64,000 nt of DNA from Rosellinia necatrix. Lineage: Eukaryota; Ascomycota; Sordariomycetes; Xylariales; Xylariaceae. The DNA is taken from the NCBI GenBank assembly GCA_021209875.1, contig JAGYVD010000003.1, positions 1,426,001-1,490,000 of the forward strand, read 5' to 3'. The translations under genes were made by a program, and so were the position numbers. Below the pieces are notes generated by a model. It ran no database searches, was not told the DNA's origin, and saw only the letters and a program-made list of their open reading frames with translations. This document shows, in pieces, positions 27,401-43,190 of this stretch. The number at the start of each line of letters is the position of its first letter. The stretch's first letter is position 1.

Positions 27401-30400
27401 ATTTAAATTTATTAAAAATATATATTTTATTTTTAAATATAAAAATAAAATTAATAATTAACGCGTTATAATAAAACATATTAAATAACAGGCCGGTATT
27501 AAACAGTAATAAATTAATTATATTTATAACTTTAGCTGCTGTTAAGCCTGCAGCTATTATTACAGCTTTTAAAATTTTTTTTTATATATTTTTAATACTT
27601 TTTTTTTAATATAGTTATTTTTAAATTATATTTATTTAAGTGCTTTTAAAAATAGTTTTAGTTTTAAAAAATAGATTAGCTATTACTACGCTTATAAAAG
27701 TTATAGATTTAATTAAAGCCGCTATATTATTTTTTTATAATAGCTTAAATATAAAATTTTTGTTTTTTAATAACAGTTTATATTTAATTAGTACTAATAA
27801 TAATATTTTAAGCGTTAAAATAATTTTTTATGCTAAAATTATTTTATAAATATATAAGTTTGCTTTAAAAACACTTGAAAAAATATTTTAAAATTTTTAA
27901 TATTTATAAAAATAACCGCATTTAAACTATAATTAATTAATATTCCGCAAATATTTAAAAAGTTGCTTTTTAATAATATTCTAATATTGTTTGTTTTTTT
28001 TAAAACCCAGGCTATATTAATAAATTCTAATAATTATAAAATTTATAATTATTATTGTTTAATAAATAAAATTTTAATATAGCTTTTTATTTATATTTAA
28101 TTTAATTATTTCTAACTTTTTAAATCTGGCCTGTTTATTTTTAAAAATATATTTAAATTTGCTTAATAATTATTTTATTATTATAAAGCAAATATAGCTT
28201 ATATTTAAGCTTATAATAATATTTTTACTATTAATAGATTTTTAAATAATAATTTTAAAATATAAAAATTATTATTTTTATTTCTGTTTTTTAAAGTTAT
28301 ATATTTTATTAAATAGTTTTTAAATAAATAATATAATCGATTTAAGATTTAGTTTAAAACTTATAATTTTATTTATTATAATATTTTTAATTAGTTCTTT
28401 TAAAAAGTAACAATTTTTATATAATTTTTAATATAGTATTAAAACAATATATTATATCGCTTGTAAGTACGCTTAATTAAAAATAACATATTTTGAATAT
28501 ATTTAGCTAAACGCTTAATATAATATATAATATATTAACCCTGGTTACGCGCTAAATTAAATATTTAATCGCAATATTTATATAATCAGCTATAATTAAT
28601 TATAATAAACGTTTTATTGCTATTTAATTTAAAGTTAAATAAAATATAAAACGATATTACGTTTAATATTAACAAGTTTAATTTAACTATATTAACGCGC
28701 TTTTTTTAATATCGATTATATTTATTTTTATATTTATTCCAGCCGTTTTTTTTCTTGTTATTTTTCTTTTTTTATTTAAGCTTATAGCTTTTTTTTTTAT
28801 TTTTATTATATTATTCCTTTTTATTTTTGTATTAATTTGCGTTTTTTTAACGCTTATTTTTTTAATTAAACTTTTTATTATAGTTTTAATTACTTTTTTT
28901 AACTTGCAAATATTTATTTTTTGCCGCTGCTATTAAAAAAAGCTTTATTTTAGCAATTTAAATTATATACCTAGCTAAAATATCTTTTATATCGGGCGCT
29001 AAAAAGTATTGCTTAATTTTAAAGTCCATGCTAGTCTATATTATAATTATAATACTGTGCTAATTTTTATTATTAGCGTTTAAAGTTTTTATAGGTTAAG
29101 CATATCTTAGTTTTTTTTATATAAATATAATAAAAACAATATTTTATTATATAATATTTTTTAATAATAATTTAATTTAAGCAAAACGTTTTATTGCTAC
29201 AGCAAGCTATATATTAAATTAAATAGTTATTTTATTTAAAATAATGTTTAATTTTTATATTTTAAACTTAATTTGTTTTTTAATAATCAGCTTATTGTTT
29301 TACTATAAAACTGCTGGTTTTTTCAACAATATTTAAAACATAATCAGGATTTATTAAATATTTTGTTCCGTTATTTTTAAATTTTTAAAAAATAAATTAA
29401 CTTTTTCTGCAAAACAAAATATATCGGTAAAAATAAGCTTATTTTTATTAACTACTATTTTTATATTGTTTTTATTTTTTTTATTTAAATTAAACTAGCT
29501 AATATTAGGCTGTTTTATATAATTATTATATAATAAAAAAACAAAGCTATTAAACGTTTAATGTTTTTTTTTTTAGTTTTTTTATTTATACTTATAATTA
29601 TTTTTACTACTTTAACCTCTTTAGTTAAAAAATCTTTTTAAAAATCTTTTTCTGCTTTTTTTATTGTCTGCATTTAAGCTATTAAAATTATTAAAATTAT
29701 TATTTAACAGAAGTAGTTTTAATAAGTTTTTATTACTTGCTAAATGTTGCAGTCCTAAAGATATTATAACAAAAAATGTTGCAAATATATATTTAAACTA
29801 ATATAAAATAAAGAACTTTATATATTGCTATACTGCTTTAATAAACAAAGCTTTTATTAACAAGTATACAGCTTATGCTTTAAAACGGACTATTAGAATA
29901 ATAAATATTAATGCTGCTACTAAAACTTACGCTGGTTTTATTAAAAGTATTAAAATAAACGATTTAAATAATAGTTTTAATATTAATATAGCTATAGTTA
30001 AGTATTAATAACTAAAATATTAAAGTTAAACAAATAATGCTGCTGTATATTTAGTTATATTTAACGCAGTTTTAAATAATTAATTAATAACGCAATAAAA
30101 TGCTTTAAAAACTAAAGTCCTTATGTCGGCTAGTATTCTAGCATTTTTTAGTTGTTATATTAATTAATTAACTATTTTTGCTGCTTTAATATTTTTAACA
30201 TGTTCTTTTGTTTTAATTATATTATTTTTTAATTTATTATATTAATTCTATAATAAGTTTATAGCTAGGATAAATAATTTAAAAGCTTACTTGTTTAATT
30301 TAAATTTAAATTTTTAATTTTATAATTTAGATTGCTATTATTATAACAATTTATTTGTATTTTTAGCGATATAGTTTTTAAAACTATTTTTTTTTTAAAA

Positions 30401-31614
30401 AATTAAAAACTGTTATAATTATTAAACGTTGCTTTTTTTGGCTTTAAATTAAACAATAATTTTAAAGTTTTTATTAAATTTTTTATTAATTTTATATTGT
30501 TTTTAAACAAGTTTAAAATATAAACCCACGATTTTTATTATTGCTTAGTTTAAACTTATTATTAAACTTATTTTAAACTATATTTTTTTTTAATATAAAA
30601 TATTTAATATTTATAGTTTTAGTTTTTAATTTTTATATAAATTAAAAAGTGCTAGCTTAACAAACTTAAGTTTTATTAATAAAAATAACGTTTTTTAATA
30701 TTATTTTTAAAACTAATAGCTTAAATTAGATTATATTAAAACTAAAGATTTTTTCTGCTTTTATAAGCTTTAAAATTAAAATTTTAACTATTAAAACTAT
30801 TTTAAATTTTTAAATGTTAAAAATTTTAAGTTGGTTTTACGCTTTAATATATTAACAATTATTAAATAAATTAGTAATAAAATAAATATATATAAGTTGT
30901 TTTATAATTAAGCTAATAAATATTATTAGCTGTTTTATAAATTTATATTTATATATATTTTAAAACAAAATTAAATTTTAAAATTAAAAATAAAATAAAA
31001 ATATAATTAAATAGTATTAAAACTTACGTGTTTATTAAAAATTTAATACAAGCTTTTAAAAAATAAAGCTAGTAATAATTACGTTTTTAAAATATATAAT
31101 TACTATTATTGAAATATAATATTAATTAAAGTTTAAAAACAACTAATCGTAATATTATAATTGTTAAATATTTAATACTAAAATAATTAAAATTTAAAAA
31201 TAATAAATTATTTTAATATATTAGTAGCTAGATATAATAATATAAAAATAATTAATTACTTAAACTGTTTAAAATATAATATAAAATTAGATTTAGCTGC
31301 TGTTATAATATTTTTTTGCTTTTTATACTAGCAAAAATAAAATAATTAACAAGTTAACGCAAAATATATTAAATCGATTAATTAATTAAATCTATAAATT
31401 AATAAATATTAATAAATTTTGCTAATAATAGCCAAGCTTAAAAACTAATAGTTCTGCTTTTTTTAATAAATAGCGCTGCTTAAAATATAAAAAAAAATTA
31501 TATTAAAGGTTAAATATATATAAACGTTAAAAAACTAAGCGTATTTTATTTGCCGGCACAAAAAAAATAAAATAAAATATAAAATTATATAATTACAAGA
31601 CTTACCGCATTATT

Positions 31615-31798
31615 TAATATAGTTTACTAAAAATAATATAATTAAGTCTGTAAAAATGTAATATAAATTAAATAAAAGCTTCTGGTCCCGCAGGGACTAA
31701 AAGCTTTATAGGCTAGATTACCTTATTTAAGCTACATAATCTTTATCTAGCTAGCTGCGCTAGCTAGATAAGGAGCCCCCCTCTTCCTGACTGTGTCA
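31615..31798 (+). repeat. Right LTR of element E
   Basis: Mirror image of the left LTR in mutation pattern: the inner (left) half is AT-converted, while the outer half from about 31735 keeps the CTAGCTAGC hairpin and the CTCTTCCTGACTGTGTCA end unmutated. Confidence 0.75.
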
Positions 31799-33373
31799 GT
31801 GTAGCTATGATAATTTTTTACGTTAATAATAAATAAGCATTAGATATAATAATTTTATTTAACGATGAAAAGTTAATTATTATTTGTTTTTTTTTTTTAT
31901 TATTTATATAGCGTTATATAATAAATATTAAATATCCGAATAATATTAATTATTTTATAAACTTTAGTTTTTTATTTTAATATATAAATTTAAACTATTT
32001 ATGTATAATTTTTAATTTTTAATTTTTAATATATATAGTTTTACTATATTAAAAATTTAATTCTGTTATTTATTAATTAAATTTATTTATATTATATTAT
32101 TTTTATTTATTTTAATAATATTTTTGTTTATTAAATTTTATGTTTTTTAAAAATGTTTTTAGTTTTATTATAAACGCGTTATTTAAAGCATAAATATATA
32201 TTTTATTTTTAGTTTTTATATAAAGTATTAACTTAAGCTTTTAAACTTTTAAAATAGCTTTTAAAAATATTAAATTTATTATGTTTTATTATATTTTGAA
32301 TGTTTTTATTAAACTGTTTAATAGCTTTAAATAAGCCGAAAGCTTTTTAAATATTTTAAAATTTTATAATATATAAAGATTATTTATAGATTTTTTAACG
32401 TTAATACAGCAGCTAATAAATTAGTTTTTTTTATATAATATAAGCATAGTTATTATTTTAATAGTTTAATATTATATTTATTTATATTTTTGTTATATAA
32501 TAATATTTTAATAAGTTTAATTAATAAAAAACAGTTTTTAAACTTATAAAAATATTATTACTTTTAATACTTTTATAATTATAATTATAAATATATAATT
32601 TTAACAAAAATTATTATTATTTTATTATAAAAATTAATATATATAACTAATATTATAATATTAACTATTATTATAACGCGCTGTTTTATTAACTGTTTTT
32701 TAATGCTGATTTTTATAAATATAACAATATTATTATAGCTTTTAAACATAACCGATTTTTATAAAAAATTAATTATAGTTTTATTTATATTTATAAAATC
32801 TGTTTTTAGCAGCAAGTTTAGTTTTAATTTTTTATAATTCAAGTTTTAATTTAAAAACTTTTATTTTAAATATATAGTTTATTTTTCCGGCGATATTTAG
32901 CTAAAATTAAGTTTTTTTTACGAAAATAATTAAATTTTTAATTTTATTTATTATTATCGGCTGTTTAAACTATATGTTTTTTATATATAATATAAATTAG
33001 CTTAGCTAATTTTATATTATTATTATTATAAAACCGCTAGTATTAAAATATATTATAATAATTTTATTTATATTATTAATTATAACTTATAATTAAAAAT
33101 ATATATATTTTATTAAATGCTGTTTTATATTATATAAAATACTATTTAATATTATATATATTATATTAAATATATTATTAATTAAAAAAGCTTTTGTTTT
33201 ATTTAGTTTAAACTAATTATTTTTTAATAATTATAACAACAGTTTTTATATAATATATTATTTTTTAATTATATAAACAAAACAAGCAGTTTTATTTAAA
33301 AATTATATATTATAATAATAATATTATAAAACGTTTAATTTTTTTTATTAAATATTTAATAAGTTTACGTTAA

Positions 33374-33574
33374 TAATACGCACGCGTGGAGGGAGCGCTG
33401 ATATAAGCCCCTCGTTTAGGGTGCTGTGGCCCGTAGCTACAGGCACGACCTAATTAGGCCTAGCCCTATATATATAAGCTTTAGCTTATATTTAAATAAA
33501 ATTTTAGCTTAGCTTAAATTTGCTGGTTTTTATTTTTATTATATATATTTTATATTTTTATAATATATTTTTTA
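33374..33574 (+). repeat. Left LTR of element B1
   Basis: The outer half keeps GCACGCGTGGAGGGAGCGC and the following GC-rich hairpin region. The inner half from about 33480 is almost pure A/T. The last bases correspond to the CACCTCTCA end of the intact solo copy at 57472. Confidence 0.75.
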
Positions 33575-34067
33575 AATTAATATTTTTATAATGTTTTTTT
33601 ATAAAAACTAAACTAAACTATTAAACTTTATTTTTTTAAAAATAAAACTATTTTTAACTGTTTTTATAAGCATAAAAATATATGCTTGCTATTAAAAATA
33701 TATACTGCTTAAACAAGCTAAATAAAAGCTTTTTTTTATATTTAATATATTTATTAAAGCTAAATATTATTTTTATTAGCTATCTGCTTTAAAAATTAAA
33801 AAATCGTTTAAATAGCATAGCTAGTTAAAAACGTTAAAAAAATTTTTATAAACACATAATAAAAATAAACAATAAGCTTAATATATATTTTTATATTTTA
33901 ACTAGCAATAAAATAAACGTTATAAAGATTTAAACTAGCTGTTTAACATAGATTATTTATTTTATTTATTTTTTATATTATAATTTATTTTATTGATTTA
34001 TTAAGTTTATTAATAATTATAAAAAAAAAAATATTTATATGTTTAAAATAAAGCTTTAAAATAAAAA

Positions 34068-34320
34068 TGATAAATCTGGTCAGGCGTATGAAGCTGTAAA
34101 TAGCTGTATTTTGCTGTATGCTGGTCTAGTTTGTGGTGTTGTATGTGTGTTGGTGATGAAGATGGTGGAATTCTAGGTGCAGTCCTAGAATTCCACCTAC
34201 TAGTACAGGTGGGTGGGCCTAGCCCAAGTGGGCTAGCCCAGGTGGCCTGGGCCACCTTATCTAATCTTACAGTGGGGCAACTGGTGGTGCCAAGCCTGGC
34301 ACCCCTTGCCTACTCTAACA
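34068..34320 (-). mobile_element. Solo LTR, family A, copy 2 (inverted)
   Basis: A 253-bp reverse-complement copy of the unit at 24151, flanked by AAAAA on both sides. The homologous position in B2 (around 59059-59078 on the plus strand) shows the uninterrupted empty site, so this is a true insertion into B1 after B1 and B2 separated. Nearly unmutated. Open frames across it are artefacts. Confidence 0.9.
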
Positions 34321-37300
34321 AAAAATAACTAAATAATAAATTAATAAAAAAAAATAGTTAAAAATTTAAAACTTAAAATAAAGCTGCTAGCTAAATTTAA
34401 AACTAAAAAACAGCAACTGTTTAAAACAATAAATTAAAAAAAAAAACTTTAAAAAAGCTTTTTTTAAAAAAAAAAATATTAATATTTTTTAAAAAGTAGG
34501 CCTAAACTAGTATATTATTATTTACTTTTTATTTAAAATAATAAATAAATAAAAGCTTTAAAAAAAATACAAGCTATTATATTAAATATATTTAAAATAA
34601 TAAAATAAAGCTTAAATTTAAAAAAATAGAACTATGCTGTAATTTATTACAAAAAATAAAAACGTAATAAAAAAAAAAAAATAACTTATATAAAAAAAAG
34701 CTTATAATAATAAATAATTAAATAATAAACTTAAAGCAGTAAAACAGCGTATTAATAGACTACCTGCTATTTATACAGCTTAAAATTTTAAAACTTTTAA
34801 AAAATATAAAAATAAAAGCACTTGCTAATTTAAACTTATTTAATTATTTATTAAACTTAAATTATAATATAAATAAAATAAATAAATAAAAAAATATAAA
34901 TAAAAAGTTTTAACCTGTTAAATATTTAATTTATAAATATTTATAACAAAAATATTAAGCTAAAAATAAAAAATCGGCATATTTAATTTATTATATAATA
35001 ACTTTAACGATTTTAATATAATAACAAAAAAAAATATTATTTTTATTAAGATATATTTTTTATAAACTATTTATTTTTATTTTTAAAAATAAAAAACATA
35101 ATATAAAATAAAATAATAAATTTTGTTTTTATTTTAAATATTTTTATAAAACTAGTAGTTTTATAATAAAATAATAAGTTAAGCTTTATTACATATATAA
35201 AGCTACGTTATAAAAATATAAACTAAATAATTAAAATAATATAATAACGTTTTATAATAAACGCTAGCATAACTATATATAAATTTAAAACAAATTATTT
35301 TATATGTTATAATATATATTAAAACTTATATATTTTATTTTAATATATATAAAAATAATTAAAATATATATATGCTATTAATATTTTAAGTATTAATAAT
35401 AGCAACCAAAATAAAATAATAACGTAAATTTATAACAATATAAAATTAAAAATTAAACAGTTTTTAAAACTATTTTTTAAAATTAATAAATAAAACAATA
35501 TATGTTTAAAATTAAAGAAATTAAAAACAATTTATAAAACTTAGCTAAAAAATAATCAGTAAACAAAAAATATAGCATATTTTATATAATTAATAATTTT
35601 AATATTTAAAAAACATATATTAATTTAAATTTTTTTAAAACAATCGCTATTTTGAAAACTAATTAAAAATTGTTTATATAACTAATTAAAAAATAATATT
35701 AAAAAATAATAATAAAACTAATAACGTTATAACAGCAGTAAATATAACCGTAATAATTAATATAACTAAAAGTAATAAAACAACCGATTATTTAGTTTTT
35801 TATAAAATATAAAAATCGTAAAAACTATAATTTTAATAAAAATAATCAACGGTTAAAAACAACAATTAATATAATAAAAATAATTATAATAATAAAATTA
35901 TATTAATAATTAAAATAATTAAGTTTATTTTTTAAAAAGCCGACAAAATTAATTAAACTATTATTTATTAAAAATAAAAAAAATAATATATTTAAAACGT
36001 TATATTAGCTAGTAATAAATTTAATATATTATTAATGCTATAAAAATTTATTATTAATAATAAAAAATTTAGTATTTATATAAATATAAATTTAATATCT
36101 GCTTTAAAAATTAAATATACTGTTTTTATTTAATTTAAAAAACATATATATAAATATTATATTATATTAATATTATTTTATAATTTATTTTTAAACATTT
36201 ATAATATTATAAACAAACTAAAAAATATAGTAAAAATATAACAATATATTTTAAGCAAAAATAATTAAACAAATAAAACCGCTAATTATTTATAAAATAC
36301 TAAAAAATAAAACGTATTAAAAAGCTTTTATATATAATATAAAAAAAACAGAAAATATGCACGTTATATCTAGTTATAATTTAAAATATAAAACTTTAAA
36401 ACAAATAATAAAATAAAAATATATGCTAATTTAAATATAAATATAATATATATTAATAAAGCTTTTTAAATATTTTAAAATATATAATAAAAAACAACGC
36501 AGATTTTTTAAAATATTAAACTAAAGCTGATTAAGCTTAAAAATAAGCTAAATTTTATTTTGTTTATAAAAAACTAACAATAAAAAAACTAATAAAATAA
36601 AAATTCTATAAAAAAGCTAAGTAATAAAAAATTAAAACTTAACTTATTTTTTAAAAATAAATTTTTTTTTATATTAAACAATTATAAGCTATAAAATTAA
36701 TATAATCTAATTTTTAACTTTAAATAAGTTCTAATTAAAATTTAATATTTAAGCTTAAAAATATAAATACATAAAAAAAATAATAAGCGAAAAAAAAAAA
36801 TATTTTAAAATAAAAAAAAAAGCTTATATAGCTGTTAAATATAAAGCTTTATTTATTATTTATAATTTTAGCTTTTTTACGTTAAAAACTACTCCGGCGG
36901 TTATAAACATAACTATTAATATAAAAACATTATATATTATATTAATAATTAACACGTTTAAAAAATATGTTATAATTATAAAAAGCATTAAAATAAATAT
37001 AATATAAAAACAAAAATTAAAGCTATTTTGTTATAACTATAAAAAACTTTAAAAGTATTAATAGTTGCTGCTGCAGCTATAATTGCTAATATAAATAATA
37101 ATATAAAACTATTTTTTAATAATATTTTTATATTTATAAAAAAAACCTTTATAAATATTTAACTAAATTAAAATATTAATATATATAAATATATAGTTTA
37201 AAATAATTTTAGTAATTATAGCAGTAGTAATAAATAATATATTTTTATATAAGATGCTAATATTAAATAAAATTATTAATTTTATAAAAGCTTATTTAGC

Positions 37301-40300
37301 TATGTTTTTTTAAAACGTTGTTTATAAATGTTATAAAAATATAATAAACCTTTTAAATAAAAAACAAAATATATTAATATTAAAAACAATATGTTTCAAA
37401 ATTTTAAAATTATATTAATATTAAAAATTAAACAACTTATAAATATACTAAAATAGTTATTTTTATAAATATATATATATATGCTAAAAAACGTTTTTAA
37501 TTAAAAATTTAAAAAATAGCCAGAGCTTTTAATATTTAATAAAACAAAAAATAGTTAATATATTAATTAAATAATAATTAAAAGCTTTTTAATAAAAAGT
37601 TAATAAAACTAAACTATTAAGTTTATAAATTATATATATTTATTTAATTATAAAATATAGATTTTTTAATAAATTTTATAATAACTTTTATAAAAAAACA
37701 TATAAAATAAATTAATAAATTAATTTTGTTTATATATTTTATATTTATAATATAATAATTAATATTAAATAAAATAAAACTTTTAAATATAATAATATAA
37801 AAAACTAAATAATTATAGATTTAAAAATTTTAATAAAATAGCTGTGCTAAACAATTATTTATTATTATTACAAGCAGAAATAATTAAATTTTTAAAAAAA
37901 CATTTTATAACTGTTATTAAAATAATAATATTTTTTATTAGTTTTAATATATTTAAACTTTAAAACCAGTTTATAATAATAAGCTTAAAAAAAAAAAATA
38001 CTACGTTGCAGTAATAAAATTCTATAATTTTTAGCTTATATATAACGTTATATAAATAATTTTTTAAAATATATTAAAAATATTATAAAATATTTATAAA
38101 TAATATAAAAATATTTAAAAATTATATTTAAGCTATTTAAAAATAAATATATAATTATATTATTAATAAAATTTTTATTAGTTATTTTTAATAAACTTAT
38201 TTAGATTTAAAATAAACACGTTTAAAATAGCAACATTAAAAAGCTGTGTTGTAATAATTTATAACTTAGTTTTTTTAAATTAATTAAAAGCTTTTAAATA
38301 ATATATAAACACTACAAGATTTTTATATAGCTTGATTTTATATTATGTAAAGCTAATCTAGCTGCTATAAAAAAAAAAAGCTGTTTTATTAGCTAAAAAT
38401 AAATAAATAAAGCGTATTAAAACAAAAAAATTAAATAAATATAAAACGTATATAAAAATTAAATATTATAAATTAACTGTTTTAAAAATAGTTTTATTTA
38501 AAGCTATATAAAATATTATATATAAAAAACTATTTTGTTTTATTATAACTTATATAAAAATTGTTTTTATAAATTAATAAATTAATATAAAAAGTTTTAA
38601 AATAATAGTTTTTATTTAAAGCTAAAAATATAAAAACTAAAAAACAATTTTAATATTAACGTTTAATTAATAATATATTTAAATAAATTATTAGTTAATA
38701 TAAAAATAAATTATAAACTTTTAAAACTAAAAATAATATATTTAATTTAAACAGCTAAAAACTGCATATAATAATATAATTTAATAAAAACTAATAATTA
38801 TATTAATAAACTATTTAGCTATTAAAAGCATTATTAAATAAACAATTTTAAAAACTACAGCTATTAAACATATTAATTATAAACTAATAAATTTATTTAT
38901 TTATTTATTATAATATAAACTATATATATATTATTTGCTAAATAAGCTAAATTATATATTAAATGTTTTTAGCTGTTTATAAATAATATTAAATATTTAA
39001 AAATAAACAAAAACAATAAAAATAAACAATAAACTTATATTAAATATAAGATAAAAAAATTAAAAGCTGCGTTTTATATATTTATATTAAAAATAATTAT
39101 AAATAAAACTTTAAAAACAAATTTTTAACAGCATATATAAAAACTATAAATATATATAAATATTAAAAACTTAAAAACATTTTAAAAAAAAAGCGATAAA
39201 AACGTTATAGTTTATTTTAAGCCTGGGTATTTTTTAATATTATTATAAACAGACTAATATATAATATATATATAAATATAAAACGTTTATATATTTTAAT
39301 TAATATAATTAAAAAATTCTAAAATAAATATATAATAAAAAACAGTATTATAATATTTAATAAATAATATAAATATTAAAACTATTTATAATAACTAATA
39401 AAATATAAATAATAAAAATTATATTAAATATTATAATATATATAATTTAAACTAAACTAATAAATAACTATTTATAAAAAGTTAAAATTAATTATATTTA
39501 AAAACTTATTATTTATATATATTATAAATATAAACTTTATTTTAATATTTTTAAAATTAAAATTAAAAATATTTTTAACAGCTAAACAAAAAAACTATAT
39601 TTTAATATATATAACGTTATAATAACAGTTTTATATTTTATTTTAAAACATATATTATTAATTTTAAATATAAAAATATATAATAAAAAATAAAGCACTG
39701 TTTTAACTAAATAACTTTTATTAAACTATTAAAATATTTTTAAAAATTATTTTTAATAAAAACTAAAAGTTTATATCTAATTTTTAATAAAATATATAAA
39801 AATTATTTAATATTAAACTAATAATAACAGCTGTATATTATTTATAAATAAACAGCTTATTAAAACATAAAAATTAAATAATTAAAATAATAATATAATA
39901 TTATATATTTATTAAATTAAAACAGATTAAATAAATATTATATTTTTTATAATAAAATTTAAACGTTATATATAATAATACTATATATTTAATTTTTATA
40001 AATAGTTATTTAAGTTTAAATTGTTTAATATATTAAAAATATTAATTAATTTTAATAATATAAAATTTTTTAAATATATGTTTTTTATAAATATTTACGC
40101 TAAAACGTTTTTTAGCAATAAACTTTGTTTAAGCTGCAGTAAAATATATTTATAACGTTAAATACTGTTTATTAAAATTTAATAAAAAATCAAGTTTATT
40201 TATATTTATATAAAAATATTATTTATTTAATTAATTATTAAAAAATATTTTTAATAAAAATTAAAACTTTAAATAATTAAATAATAAATAAAAACCTAGC

Positions 40301-40720
40301 ATATAAATTAAACTTTTTAATAATTTCTATATTTATTTAATAATTTTTATAAAATATTTATATATAACTTTTAAAAACTTAACTTTATTAAATAATAAAT
40401 GCTGCTATTTAAATTTATAAAAACTAAACAAAATCTCGGCAAAAAAACATATATAAAATAAATATTATTTTTAAACATTATTTTAATTAAAAACGTAATA
40501 GCTTTAACTATTTTATTAAATAAAAAAATAAAATTATAAATATAATTAATAAATAATAAAAAACAACTCTAATATAATAAAAAGCTTATTAAAAAATATT
40601 AAAACTTATATAATTTATGCTCTGCTATATAAATAAACAGCAAAAAAAAAAACCAACCGTAACAAATTATATAACAAACTTTATTAAAATCAGCAGAACT
40701 TTTTAATCGGCGCGGCTTTT

Positions 40721-40923
40721 TAATACGCGCGTATAAAAAAAACGCTTATATAAGCCTCTCGTTTAAAATGCTATAGCCTGTAGCTATAAGCACAACTTAA
40801 TTAAGCCTAGCTTTATATATATAAGCTTTAGCCCACACTTAAATAAAATTTTAGCTTAGCTTAAATTTACTAGTCCTTTATCTTTTATAATACACACTTT
40901 ACACCCCTATAGTGCACCTCTTA
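40721..40923 (+). repeat. Right LTR of element B1
   Basis: The inner left half is mutated (TATAAAAAAAACGC in place of GTAGAGGGAGCGC). The outer right half keeps TAATACACACTTTACACCCC almost intact. Ends are TA...TA where the intact solo copy has TG...CA. Confidence 0.75.
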
Positions 40924-43190
40924 GTTAAAAAAAATCAGATAAGCAGTATTATTTTTTTAGTTTTTTATTAGAATATTTAATAAAAATTCTTTTTTTATTT
41001 TTTATTTTTTTATTATAATATATTTATATTATAATAAGTTTTGTTTTTAAGCTGTTAATTAACTATTATTAATATTAATATAATTTTTTTAAAATCTATT
41101 ATAATTAAATTTATTTATAAAATATTTATTTAAATAGTTTTTATATTTAATAATAAATTTTATGTTTTTATTTATTATAATTTTTTTATATTTTTATAAA
41201 TAATATAACGTTATATATTTAAAGTATAGTTTTTATTTTTAAAGTTATTATATAAAAATTTTTAGTATATATTTAAAATTTATTATGTTTTATATATTAT
41301 TATAGTTTTAAAAACGTTTTTAATTTTTATAAGTTTTTTATAGTTTTTATAACTATATTATATTATAAAGTTACTATTTTATTAGTTTTTTTTAATTAAA
41401 AAATATTATATATTAATTTTAATATTAAAAAATAATAGTTTTAATAATAAAAAAATAAAAAGTTATAAAATAAAAAAAAAATTGTTTTTTTTTATTATAA
41501 TATAGCAATATAGTTTTATATGCTTTTTATTTTTTAACGTAATTAAAAATTAGTTTAAATTAATAAATATTATTCGTTTTTATATAATTATTTCAAGTTT
41601 AAATAAAACTAGTTTTATATATAACTATAAAACTATATATTTAAAATAAAACTTAAGTTTTAACAGCTTTTAATTATAAATATAGCTTATGTTTAAATTA
41701 ATATTTTTATAATATTAGCTGTTTATTATAAAATAAATAAACATTTATTTAATAATATCTATAATATTTTTATAATATTTTATTTTAAGTTTATTTAATA
41801 TATATTTAAAACTAGCGCTTATTATTGCTTTAATAAAATTATTTAATATATTTATATATTAAAGGTAAACGTTGCTTTAAAATAGCTAAAAAAATTATTT
41901 TATAATATTTTTATTTTAATAAAGTTTAAAACATTTTATTTTATTAAAGCTATAAAAAATATATATTTTTAATAAATATTTTTTTAATTATAATATAGTT
42001 GTTTGTTTTAAAATATTTAATAAATTAAAATAAAAATATTTAATTAAATAAATTTTTATATTTAATTTTTATTTAATATAAAACTAATTGTTTAAAAATA
42101 ATATTAGCTGCTTTAAATATATTGTTTATTATATTTTTAACATTATTATTTTATATAAAAACCTGTATTATTATAATTATTTTTATTATATAACGTTAAA
42201 AATTTTTATTAAATAATATTTAAAAAACAGATTTAAAAAATAAAAATAAAAGTAATAATAATAGCAGGTCAGGTAATAAAAATAATAAAATATAAATAAA
42301 AACAAGTTTATTTTTTAAGCTTTATAATGCTATATTTTTAATGCTTTTAATATAAAAATAGTTTTAATTTTAAAATTTAAAAGAATAAGTTTAAATAGAT
42401 TTATTTAAGCAATAAAATAAAAAGTTTATATATAATTATTTTTAATAAAATAAGCTTGTTAGTTTTATTTACAGCTGATTAAACTTTATATATATTAATT
42501 ATTTATTTTTAAAATATAGCTTAAATTAAATATTTTTAAATTTTATTATATTTTTTTTAAAAATAATAATAAAAGTTTTCAAAACTTGTTTAGTTTAAAA
42601 TTAAAGTTTAAAATTTTAATAAACAATGTTTAACTTATTATTTAAATTTAAAATATAACGTAGTTATTTTAAAAACAACAGCTATTTAATAATAAAAATA
42701 ATACTCTGTTAATTTTAATAAATTTATAAAACTAAAAGCTTTTATAATAAAAACGATTAATAAAAAATAAAACTATTAAAAAAAATAAGCTGTTATTATA
42801 ATAAAATAAAAGCAAATAATATAAATAAAAATATTTTTAAATTATATATTATTTTTAAGCTATATATTTATATTTAAATTATAAAGTTTATTAAAAGTTT
42901 TATAAATAATATATTAATATTAATAACTATAAAAGTTTATTAATAATAAACTATAAAAGTTTAATAATAACGTAATAACTTTTAAAAAAAAAAAAAAGCT
43001 TGTTAAAATAAAAAAATAAATATTTTAATATAAAAAAAAAAACCGCTAAAAATTAAGCTTAGCAAAAAAAAAGTATTTTTAATTAAATTAAGCAGAATAT
43101 ATTTAAAAAAAACAAGTCTGCAGAAAAGCTAACTGTTTTGTAAAAAAAAAAACAAAAAAAAAAAATCGATTAAAATTGCTAGCTATTAAA
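40924..43190. other. Right interior of element D
   Basis: AT-saturated remainder of D between nested B1 and D's right LTR. Homopolymer A runs just before 43190 could be a converted polypurine tract, but this cannot be told from background. Confidence 0.4.

Larger units (their letters stand above)
23357..31798. mobile_element. LTR element E, nested in D
   Basis: Direct repeats of family E at 23357-23540 and 31615-31798 bound 8,442 bp (about 8.2 kb without the solo LTR A inside). The flanks are GTTTA and GTGTA, a 4/5 match whose mismatch is not of RIP type, so the pairing is likely rather than certain. The plus strand of the interior is strongly T-rich. If A-richness marks the old coding strand, the genes ran on the minus strand. 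No intact domain is readable. Confidence 0.65.
33374..40923. mobile_element. LTR element B1, nested in D
   Basis: Family B LTRs at 33374-33574 and 40721-40923 in direct orientation, flanked by a perfect GTTAA duplication (33369-33373 and 40924-40928). Total 7,550 bp; without solo LTR A and its duplication about 7,292 bp, close to B2's net length. The plus strand of the interior is A-rich. Conserved blocks such as the one near 34400 match B2 in reverse complement (near 59000). No intact gag-pol frame is left. Confidence 0.85.

Noticed and set aside
27640..27849. Open frame in the AT island
   Set aside because: Leu/Ile/Asn/Lys-only composition of saturated DNA; lies inside element E without any retroelement motif.
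24151..34320. Inverted A copies as ends of one 10-kb element
   Set aside because: Each copy has its own 5-bp duplication (AAAAT and AAAAA), so they are separate solo LTRs.
34043..34328. Open frames on both strands with normal GC
   Set aside because: They lie across solo LTR A and do not occur as a conserved protein; the sequence is explained by the LTR with its AAAAA duplication.
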